DNA from: Entamoeba histolytica HM-1:IMSS
Taxonomy: Eukaryota > Evosea > Mastigamoebida > Endamoebidae
Assembly: GCF_000208925.1 (NCBI RefSeq)
Contig: NW_001914956.1
Span: 7,847 to 53,356 of the forward strand
DNA: 45,510 nt
Direction of reading: 5' to 3'
The translations under genes and the position numbers were made by a program. Within the stretch, counting starts at the first letter, position 1. Every line of letters begins with the position of its first letter. A model generated the notes under the pieces. It worked only from the letters and a program-made list of their open reading frames with translations. It was not told the origin of the DNA and did not search any database. Shown piece by piece: positions 36,424-44,530 of this stretch.

Positions 36424-39315
36424 ATGGACACAAACACTGCTTCTATTAACTTTCTAATTTGGCAATATCTCAAAGAACATCAATGGAATCGTACAAAACA
36501 TATCTTTGAACAAGAAACACAAGTTCATTTTGATAAATTATATTTCATTCATTTAGTAGTTATTGCAGAATTTGAACAAGCAGAAGAATACTTATTATCA
36601 TTTACTGACCAAAACTCATCTGATACATTAGGAATTCTTTATTGTATTAGAAAAAATTTCTTTCTTTGGTTATTAGAAAATAAACCATCTTCTGCTCTTT
36701 CATATCTTCAAAATCAATTTAAATTATTTAATTCATTAACTGAAATAAATACACTTGCTCAGTTAAAAAGATTTAATCAATATCCTCCTGCATCAATTTA
36801 TTCCTCAACAGAAGAATATCGTAAACAAGCTGTATCAAATGAATTAGATAGAATGATTGAAGAACATTCTTCAATGAATAGGGGTCTTTATTTAGTTCCA
36901 AATGAAACATCTTTACTTCAACGAATTCTTATTAATAATGAAAGAAGTACACTTCTTTCAGTTAAACATTTCTTTTCAGAAATTCCAATGAATACACAAG
37001 AAAAATTAAAAGTTCGTGTAGAACCAATGAATACAAAAAATGATACTATGAATAGTTCTGGAAAATTAATAACATCATTTGATATTTGGGATATGAAAGA
37101 TAGTCGTTCAGAAATAGTAAAAGAACTTTTATTAAATAATGGAAATATGTTAATATTCTTTGTTAATAAACAAGCCATTTTAGTTAATTCTAAAAAAAAG
37201 AAAATTTCATCAGCATTTTCTTTAGATCATTCATCAATTAATTTATTAAATGCACATTATTGTACAAATGGAACTAATGGATTCATTATTTATAATGAAA
37301 GTGTATTAGATTTTTATATTATAGAAGATGAAAAAGTTGATTTCTTAGGTAGTTTTAGTCAAAATAATTTTCAAGATATTGGAAAAGCTACATGTTGTTG
37401 TATTGATGAAAAACAATTATATATTATAACAAATGAAGGTGTTCTTGTTATTTATGATTTTCCTACATTAAGCCAAGCATTTGTTCAAAAAATAGGGAAA
37501 CAAGCATTACATAAATTACATGTACATGGAAATAAAATATATATTATTGATGAAAATATGAATTTTAATATTGTTCAAATAGAAGAAAATAAAGAAATTC
37601 ATCGATTTGTATCAAAAGAATTAAATAATGGAAATGTTAGTGAAAAAATGAAATGTTTAATTAAGTATAATGATTGTGACTTTATTGAAGATGTAGATTT
37701 ATGTGCTACAGACAAAGGAATATTAATATGGAGTTTATATGATTTAATAGAAGTAAATATTGAAACAAGAGACATTTTTGAATATTCTATTCCAAATAAA
37801 ATTATTTATATTAAACCAAATCATAATTTTATTTTCTGTGGATTAGAAGGAAATAATTTTGTTATATTAAAACACTTTGAAAAAGAAATTTGTCAAGACC
37901 TTTCTTTAAGACCAACACAAGGAAAAGTATTTACTAGATATACATTAAATAATGAAAATTCAACTCTTGTTTGTGGAGAAAAAGGTTCTATTCAAATATT
38001 AAATCAATTTAGAAAATATTTACCTTCTAATTATGAATTTTTAAATGAAAAAACAGAAATTCATGAAGAAGAAAATGGAAAAATGGATATAGAAGAAACA
38101 GTTAATGTTAATGAACATAAAAATATGATTAATCAACAAAATGAATTAAGAAAAAAACTTTGTCTTATTGAGAAAAAAATAGGTTTATGTCAAAATCTCT
38201 TTGAAATGAAAGAATTAAATTTTCAAAAAGAAGAATGTCAAAAAAGAATTGAACAATTAGATATTAAACTTGATGAATTAGTTGAAAAACATAAAAGAAT
38301 AGAAAATAAAAAAGAAAATATTGCTTTAGAAAATAATAAAACTAAAGCTCTTTATAGACTAGCTAAAGTTAATGAAAATAACAGTCCAATTCAATTTTTA
38401 ATGCATTCTGAACTTAATAAAGGAATATTTTCTATTGATCAAAATGGACTATTAACTTTTACTTTATGGACTAATCAAAATATTAATTCTATTGTACCAG
38501 AAGTAGTTCAAATACGTTCATTTTTATTAAAACCAGGATGTATAATTAGTGGATCAATTTCTGATAATAGTTTTTATGGACTATTTGGAATTGGACATGA
38601 ACTATACTTATATCATTTAAAATCTAAAAAGAATTTAATGACAATATATTCTTCTAAAAGTTCTGCTTTAGATTTAGTTGTTTGTACTGATTTTTGTAAA
38701 ACAGACAATTCAATCTTTTGTGTTGGATTAAGTAATGGAGATGTAGTATTATATAATGTTGAAAAAACAACAGTAAATAAACTATATTCTCATCAATATT
38801 CAGTTAAAAAAATATTATTAAAAAGTACTTATTTACTTACTCTTGATGTTTTTAATCAAGGATATTATACCCCAATTGCTAATAGTCAATTTGGACAATC
38901 AATATCAATTGATTATAGTTCATTAAATATTATTAATTATGATGGAAGTTGTTCACAACCAATTATTCTTATTACAACTAAAAACAGTGTACTTGTTATT
39001 GAAATAACAGAAAGTAAAACATTATATCAATTTAATGATTTACTTCCAGATGAATATTTGATTGATTCAAAATTTTCACATGATGATAGTTTTATTATTA
39101 TTTGTTCAAATACTCGTTTAATTTTTATTAAAAGTAAAGATTTCAGTGTAGTTAAATGTATTATTTATTCTGAAATATTCAAAACTATTCGTGTTACTTC
39201 TTCTGATGTTGTTTCTTTTGCTGTATCAAAGAAAAATCCATTACAATGTTCATTAGGTTTAATGAATGGTTGTATAATTTTTATTGAAGCTCAAACACCA
39301 AATTTATGGAATTAA
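36424..39315 (+). CDS. Topless-like LisH-CTLH-WD40 protein
   Basis: 963 aa. The N-terminus matches the Topless/TPR architecture of plant-type corepressors. A LisH helix (SINFLIWQYLKEHQWNRTKH, about 7-26) is followed by HIFEQETQVHFDK, a CTLH (about 34-90, FEQAEEYLLSFTDQN) and a CRA-like helix set ending near 175 (RMIEEHSSMNRGLYLVP and SLLQRIL). After a linker come two blocks of WD-like propeller repeats (about 225-560 and 665-960), separated by a coiled coil (about 590-650). Topless is about 1,130 aa with two propellers, so the size fits. Such proteins bind EAR-type motifs and recruit histone deacetylases; that role here is inferred. Other LisH/CTLH-WD proteins remain possible. Confidence 0.6.
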   Translation: MDTNTASINFLIWQYLKEHQWNRTKHIFEQETQVHFDKLYFIHLVVIAEFEQAEEYLLSFTDQNSSDTLGILYCIRKNFFLWLLENKPSSALSYLQNQFKLFNSLTEINTLAQLKRFNQYPPASIYSSTEEYRKQAVSNELDRMIEEHSSMNRGLYLVPNETSLLQRILINNERSTLLSVKHFFSEIPMNTQEKLKVRVEPMNTKNDTMNSSGKLITSFDIWDMKDSRSEIVKELLLNNGNMLIFFVNKQAILVNSKKKKISSAFSLDHSSINLLNAHYCTNGTNGFIIYNESVLDFYIIEDEKVDFLGSFSQNNFQDIGKATCCCIDEKQLYIITNEGVLVIYDFPTLSQAFVQKIGKQALHKLHVHGNKIYIIDENMNFNIVQIEENKEIHRFVSKELNNGNVSEKMKCLIKYNDCDFIEDVDLCATDKGILIWSLYDLIEVNIETRDIFEYSIPNKIIYIKPNHNFIFCGLEGNNFVILKHFEKEICQDLSLRPTQGKVFTRYTLNNENSTLVCGEKGSIQILNQFRKYLPSNYEFLNEKTEIHEEENGKMDIEETVNVNEHKNMINQQNELRKKLCLIEKKIGLCQNLFEMKELNFQKEECQKRIEQLDIKLDELVEKHKRIENKKENIALENNKTKALYRLAKVNENNSPIQFLMHSELNKGIFSIDQNGLLTFTLWTNQNINSIVPEVVQIRSFLLKPGCIISGSISDNSFYGLFGIGHELYLYHLKSKKNLMTIYSSKSSALDLVVCTDFCKTDNSIFCVGLSNGDVVLYNVEKTTVNKLYSHQYSVKKILLKSTYLLTLDVFNQGYYTPIANSQFGQSISIDYSSLNIINYDGSCSQPIILITTKNSVLVIEITESKTLYQFNDLLPDEYLIDSKFSHDDSFIIICSNTRLIFIKSKDFSVVKCIIYSEIFKTIRVTSSDVVSFAVSKKNPLQCSLGLMNGCIIFIEAQTPNLWN

Positions 39316-39475
39316 AAGAAAAAAGGAAAGATATTCACAATGCAATTTAAACAAGAAATCTTAAAAAAATCAAAATTTAAATTTTTTAGTTTTGACAATA
39401 ATTTTAATTTTTTTTTTTATTTTAAACTATAATAAGTTAATAAAAAACTATTATTTATTAATTCACAAATTAAAT

Positions 39476-40507
39476 TCAATCTAACATTACTTTATTCGTT
39501 TTTCTATTAATTAACTCTCGAATTACATTTTTAATATATAACCGTTCTTTCTTTGGATCTATATCACCTACTATTTGTTTAAATTTTGTTCCATCTGAAG
39601 GAGTATATTCCATAAATTTACGAATAAAATATAACATAAATACACCACAATCAACACCATTATTTTGTTGAGGTACGTCAAGTGAAAGAATTCTTTTATG
39701 TTGTTCCCATTCTTCATCCCACTTCTTTTCTTTTTCTTTTCTTTTATATTCCCATCTAATAAATTCTAAAATATTATTTGTTAATTCATTTGTTTGAGAA
39801 ATACTTTTTAAAGAATCTATTACAAGAATACATGGTGAATCAATATAATCCTCACAACATGGTTCAATAGAAATTGAAGCATCTCTTAATTGACTTAAAT
39901 TTTTTTTTAATTCAGTACTATTTTGTGAGGAGAAAAATAAATTGGGTGACGTATTAATTTCACTATTTAAACTTAATGTTGTTTGTTTTTTAAATGGAGA
40001 ATCTAAAAGTGTTTGAGAAAGAGGGTCTTGAAGCTCTGTTCCAATATCACTTTTTTTATAATTTTCACAATAACTTTTTTCTTTTCCAATTTCAATTTCA
40101 AAAACAGCTCCTTCTTCATCTGAATTAATTCTTTCCCAATCTTCTTGTGGTTGAGACTTTTGAGTTTTATTACAAACAATTACAGTAAACCAATGTGATT
40201 CATAATGACATGGAAATAATAAAAAGCGTAAATCTGTTAAATTTTCATCATCTTTTAACCAATTAACTAATTGATTATATCGTTGTTCTCTTAAGTCATC
40301 ATCATTTACATTACAAATAGAATGAATTTTAGCACTAAAGAAAGTATTAAAGACTTTAAAATGACAACTAATAAATTGCTTTTCTAATTCACCTAAATAT
40401 GCATTAACGATTACATCATTAAGCATATGATCTTCTTCTAATCTATTATAATCAGATTGTTTAATAATAACACCATCACTTTCCAGAAGTACTTCATCAT
40501 TATTCAT
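39476..40507 (-). CDS. Ulp1/SENP-type SUMO (or Nedd8) protease
   Basis: C48 cysteine peptidase, 343 aa, that processes or removes ubiquitin-like modifiers. The catalytic set is visible: H105 (ESHWFTVIV), D231 (ILVIDSL), oxyanion Q281 and nucleophile C287 (PQQNNGVDCGVFML). The N-terminal part has the usual start of the fold (RLEEDHMLNDVIVNAYL and FNTFFSAKI). An insert of about 110 polar, Ser-rich residues (about 113-223) separates the His strand from the Asp strand, where most family members have only a few residues. There is no separate N-terminal targeting domain. Complete from ATG 40507. Confidence 0.85.
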   Translation of the reverse strand: MNNDEVLLESDGVIIKQSDYNRLEEDHMLNDVIVNAYLGELEKQFISCHFKVFNTFFSAKIHSICNVNDDDLREQRYNQLVNWLKDDENLTDLRFLLFPCHYESHWFTVIVCNKTQKSQPQEDWERINSDEEGAVFEIEIGKEKSYCENYKKSDIGTELQDPLSQTLLDSPFKKQTTLSLNSEINTSPNLFFSSQNSTELKKNLSQLRDASISIEPCCEDYIDSPCILVIDSLKSISQTNELTNNILEFIRWEYKRKEKEKKWDEEWEQHKRILSLDVPQQNNGVDCGVFMLYFIRKFMEYTPSDGTKFKQIVGDIDPKKERLYIKNVIRELINRKTNKVMLD

Positions 40508-40904
40508 ATTTATTATAAATAATAGTTTCGTTTTATTTTTTTTTTTTCACTTTTTTTCCCTTATTTCAGTTTTTATGTTTTATATCACATATTTTTTGGT
40601 TTAATTCATAAAACTTCATAAGAACTTTAAAATTGATTATTATTAGCTGTAAGTTCTAATACTTTTTCTTGTGACTAATTCATATAATTTGTTTCCACAT
40701 CATTTTATTTTTGAAGTATTTTCATATAAATTTATCAATAATGGTATATAATTGAAAAAGGAGAAAAAGTAAAAATGTGAAATGAACATTTTAAAAAAGA
40801 AAAATAACAGAAAAGTTCTTGGAATAAGATAAGAACTAAAAAATAAGAAGAAAGGAATATAACTTTTAAAATGAAGAACTAAAAAAAAATAAAATTTAGG
40901 AAAG
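40508..40904. other. Divergent intergenic region with two GAAC elements
   Basis: Shared upstream region of the SUMO protease and the PH-AGC kinase. GAACTA occurs at 40833-40838 and 40876-40881, the latter 23 bp before the kinase ATG. The rest is AT-rich with no gene. Confidence 0.5.
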
Positions 40905-42305
40905 ATGGACAGTGTAAAATCAGGATTTCTTGTTAAACAAGGAGGAAGTTGGAAGTCATGGAAAAAGAGGTGGTGTGTGTTAACGCCAACAGGAATGATA
41001 TTTTATTTTAAAGATAAAAAAGATGTAAATTCTAAAGGATGTGTTGATGTTAATTCAGCGTCAGATGTTTTATTAGAAGATGAAAAGAAAAAAAATTGTT
41101 TTGGAATTGTAACACCAAACAGAACATTTTTTATGGCTGCAGAATCAAAAGCTGAAAGAGATTCATGGATTCAAGCTGTTTCTCGATTTGTTAGAAATAA
41201 AAATTTATCAGCTATGTCTGGAAATTCATTACAATCTAGTCAAGAAGGAATTCAAAGTAATTCTAATAATAATTTAACACAAAATTTAGGAGATGGAAAT
41301 ACAAATTCACATTCAAGTGAACCACATAAAGTAGGAGTAGATGATTTTGAAATGTTATCATTAATTGGAAAAGGATCATTTGGTAAAGTTATGCAAGTTA
41401 AAGAAAAAGCAACAGGTCAAATTTATGCAATGAAAATATTAAATAAAACACATATTATTGATAATAATGAAATTGAACATACAATGGCTGAAAAGAATGT
41501 ACTTTCTAAATCAAAAAATCCATTTTTAATGCAAATGCATTATTCATTCCAAACACCTGATAAACTTTATTTTATTTTAGATTATGTTAATGGAGGTGAA
41601 TTATTTGCTCATTTACAAAGAGAACATAGATTTTCTATTGAAAGAACTAGATTTTATGCTGCAGAATTATTAATTGGACTTAAATATTTACATGATGCTG
41701 GAATTGTCTATAGAGATTTAAAACCAGAAAATATTTTATTAACTGATGAAGGACATGTTTGTATTACTGATTTCGGATTATGTAAAGAAGGATTAACTGA
41801 AAAAGATCAAACAAATACATTTTGTGGAACTCCAGAATATCTTGCACCAGAAATTTTATTAGGCAATGGATATGGTTTTGCTGTTGATTGGTGGAGTTAT
41901 GGTACTTTAATATATGAAATGTTATTAGGATTACCACCTTTCTTTGATAATGACGTTCAAACTATGTATCAAAAAATTGTTAGTGATGATGTTAGATTCC
42001 CAAAAAATACACCACCAGCTATTAGAGAGTTTATATCAGCTTTGTTACAAAAAGATCCTGAAGACAGACTTACTAATCCTGACATTATGATGAAACATCC
42101 ATTCTTTAAAAATATGGATTTTGAAATGGTAAAAGCTAAAAAAATTAAACCACCTTTTATTCCTAATGTTACAAGTAAAGAAGATCTTGCTATGATTTCT
42201 GAAGAATTTTTAGAAGAAACTCAAGAAGCAATTGATGAAGAGAAACAATATGTTCCAAGAAATGGGGGAGTTGATTTCTCTGGATTTACATATGTGGGTA
42301 AATAA
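40905..42305 (+). CDS. PH-AGC protein kinase (Akt/PKB-like)
   Basis: Ser/Thr kinase, 466 aa, with the Akt arrangement: an N-terminal PH domain (about 5-97) whose KQGGSWKSWKKRWCVL loop resembles the phosphoinositide-binding site of Akt, a Ser/Asn/Gln-rich linker, the kinase domain (about 148-402) and an AGC tail. Key residues are the glycine loop GKGSFGKV, K177, catalytic D271 (YRDLKPEN), D289 (DFG), activation-loop T305 (TFCGTPEYLAPE) and hydrophobic motif FSGFTY with T462, equivalent to Akt S473. All sites needed for activation by PDK1- and TORC2-type kinases are present. Probable job: PI3K-dependent control of motility, phagocytosis or growth (inference). Confidence 0.92.
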   Translation: MDSVKSGFLVKQGGSWKSWKKRWCVLTPTGMIFYFKDKKDVNSKGCVDVNSASDVLLEDEKKKNCFGIVTPNRTFFMAAESKAERDSWIQAVSRFVRNKNLSAMSGNSLQSSQEGIQSNSNNNLTQNLGDGNTNSHSSEPHKVGVDDFEMLSLIGKGSFGKVMQVKEKATGQIYAMKILNKTHIIDNNEIEHTMAEKNVLSKSKNPFLMQMHYSFQTPDKLYFILDYVNGGELFAHLQREHRFSIERTRFYAAELLIGLKYLHDAGIVYRDLKPENILLTDEGHVCITDFGLCKEGLTEKDQTNTFCGTPEYLAPEILLGNGYGFAVDWWSYGTLIYEMLLGLPPFFDNDVQTMYQKIVSDDVRFPKNTPPAIREFISALLQKDPEDRLTNPDIMMKHPFFKNMDFEMVKAKKIKPPFIPNVTSKEDLAMISEEFLEETQEAIDEEKQYVPRNGGVDFSGFTYVGK

Positions 42306-42388
42306 CAACCTAATTATTTTTTTTTTTAAATTTATTTTTATTTGAATGAATATTACAAATTGTTATTAAAGGGTTTTTTTTTAGAAAA

Positions 42389-42394
42389 GAACTT
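42389..42394 (+). promoter_or_regulatory. GAAC-type core promoter element
   Basis: GAACTT in AAAAGAACTTTGAAAG, 16 bp before ATG 42410. The wider context is nearly identical to the element at 1151. Confidence 0.55.
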
Positions 42395-42409
42395 TGAAAG
42401 AATTAATAT

Positions 42410-43948
42410 ATGGTTGAAATTATGGATTTAGAATATAAAGACTTTTTTATGTTTGTTGAAAATGAACCAACATTAATTGACTATTTTGGTGATGATGGAG
42501 AATTAGAATGGCATCGTGCACTTTTAAAAAATAAAACAGAAATCGCATTAATTCAAATTAATTTACCTAAACAATGTATTCATGAAATTACTACTTATAT
42601 TCAATTATTAAAAAAGGTTTATTCATTTAATATTGATTGTATATTACCAATATATAATATTTTATTTGGTAAATTTGAAGAACAAGAACAGTTATGGATT
42701 TTTACACAACCAATATATCCAATTTCCATTCATTCTTATGTTTTTAAACAACATATTACTCAAGATCAAATGAATTTTTTAGCTGGTGATTTATTACATA
42801 TTAATTATTCTTTATCATCTATTCAAACATTAATATATTTCACTGAAGAGAGTTTTGTTTTATCTAGAGATCCTGCATCTCCATTTCCTCGTTTATTAGT
42901 CTCACCTTCATGTTTTATTATTCCGTACATTTTAAACCAAAAAAGTGATATTAACATTGTTATAACTCATTACTTAGAATTAATATGGAAAATTCCTGAC
43001 GCTCATATTATCATTAATTCATTAAAAAATGGAGTTTCAATTCAACAAATAGTTCAACATCCAATAATACAACGTTTAATTCATTTTATTCAAGGAGAAC
43101 AATCAGAAATTACTGATTATAAACCAATAGAAAAAATTGGAAAGGGAGGATTTGGAATAGTAATGAAATGTAGTAATTCTCATAATGAAATTGTTGCAAT
43201 TAAAGAGTCTAATGGAATTAATAGTTCTACATTACAAAGAGAAGCTACAATACTTCGATTATGTAATCATCCTAATGTAGTGAAATTTATTGGATTTTGT
43301 ACTTCACAATTTTCATTTGCTTATGATTTAGGATTAGTTTCACCAAGAACATTATCTAATTCCTTTTTAATAATGGAATATTGTGATGGAGGAAATTTAG
43401 ATAATTATATTCAGCAATTTGCTTCAAGAGGTGAATTACCATCATTAGAATTAGTAATGGATCTTTTTAGACAAATAGCTTTGTGTCAACGATATTTACA
43501 TTATGAAAAAGGATTTATTCATAGAGACATTAAATTAGAAAATTTCTTGTTAATTCATCATCAACCATTTCCATTACTTAAAATTACTGACTTTGGTTTT
43601 GGAAGATCTTTAGCTGATGAAATGGATACAATAAAATTTTCACCATTATTTGCTGCTCCTCAAATGTTTGAACAAACAACATATTCTTCAAAAAGTGATT
43701 TATATTCTATTGGTGTTTGCTTATATAGACTAATAACTTGTAGATTCCCATTTGCTACAACAAAAACAGAGTTTATTCAACAAATGAAAGAAAAAAAGAA
43801 AGTTCAATTTCCAGCTATGTTTATCAATGATTGTAGATACTCTGGAATTATTGAATTAGTTATGAAGTTGATGGTGTATGAAGAAAAAGATAGAATGTCT
43901 TGGGAAGAATTTTATTCTCATCCATTTATGGTTCATTTATTAAAATAA
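42410..43948 (+). CDS. Tandem pseudokinase-kinase protein
   Basis: 512 aa. Residues about 235-512 are an intact Ser/Thr kinase domain: GKGGFGIV loop, K265, HRD with D373 (HRDIKLENFL), DFG with D394, and a variant APQ (416-418) for APE. Residues about 30-228 follow the same fold without catalytic motifs: no glycine loop, no HRD and no DFG, but an N-lobe-like start, a helical SYVFKQHITQDQMNFLAGDL block and an end HPIIQRLIHF that mirrors the terminal HPFMVHLLK of the true kinase. This is a pseudokinase followed by a kinase, the JAK/GCN2-like order. The kinase half looks closest to ULK/NEK-like groups, but the assignment is uncertain. Substrate unknown. Confidence 0.8.
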   Translation: MVEIMDLEYKDFFMFVENEPTLIDYFGDDGELEWHRALLKNKTEIALIQINLPKQCIHEITTYIQLLKKVYSFNIDCILPIYNILFGKFEEQEQLWIFTQPIYPISIHSYVFKQHITQDQMNFLAGDLLHINYSLSSIQTLIYFTEESFVLSRDPASPFPRLLVSPSCFIIPYILNQKSDINIVITHYLELIWKIPDAHIIINSLKNGVSIQQIVQHPIIQRLIHFIQGEQSEITDYKPIEKIGKGGFGIVMKCSNSHNEIVAIKESNGINSSTLQREATILRLCNHPNVVKFIGFCTSQFSFAYDLGLVSPRTLSNSFLIMEYCDGGNLDNYIQQFASRGELPSLELVMDLFRQIALCQRYLHYEKGFIHRDIKLENFLLIHHQPFPLLKITDFGFGRSLADEMDTIKFSPLFAAPQMFEQTTYSSKSDLYSIGVCLYRLITCRFPFATTKTEFIQQMKEKKKVQFPAMFINDCRYSGIIELVMKLMVYEEKDRMSWEEFYSHPFMVHLLK

Positions 43949-43971
43949 CAATAATCATAAACATTCAATTA

Positions 43972-44376
43972 CCAGTTTCTTTAATATTATTCTCTTCATC
44001 CTTAGATAAATGGAATGACCTTGAGACACATTGTAAGATATTATGTGTAAATAAATTCGAAGTTGTTGGATAGAATGAAATAATGTTTCATATCCTTTTA
44101 GTTCTATAAATATTGTATATTTAGTTAATTAATGTAAATAATAAAGAACAATTGTTAAATGAAATTCATCTTCATTTAATTCATAAGAAGTTAATTATTG
44201 GATATAATCATTCAGCAATAACAAAAATTTGAATAAACCATTTTTTTAGGTTTTAATGTTATTAAATAAAACAAATTCTTAATACTAATGACTGTGTTAT
44301 AGATAATCAATTTCCAACTTTATTGGTCAATCCAGTTAATAATTCTATTAAATTGAGTATTGGTCGGGTACAATAA
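43972..44376 (+). pseudogene. Decayed gene, single frame with multiple stops (possibly TLDc-like)
   Basis: One plus-strand frame carries protein-like sequence interrupted by several stops: LDKWNDLETHCKILCVNKFEVVG, then QLLNEIHLHLIHKKLIIGYNH, then NDCVIDNQFPTLLVNPVNNS. Because the pieces stay in the same frame over 370 bp, substitution to stops rather than frameshift seems to have killed it. The pattern resembles Entamoeba TLDc-family proteins (a W-x-x-L/C-x-I-L start and a late NxF-like strand), but this is a weak match. Confidence 0.4.
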
Positions 44377-44530
44377 TAACTTTTTCTTCTTGAGACATTT
44401 GTTTTAAAGTAAATTTTTTAGATCTTCTATTTTCTTCTTTTCAATTTTCTTTTCATTTTTATTAATATTATTTCTTTTTTCATATTGACAATATAAATCT
44501 TGAAATTAAAATTCTCCAAGAAATTAGGTA

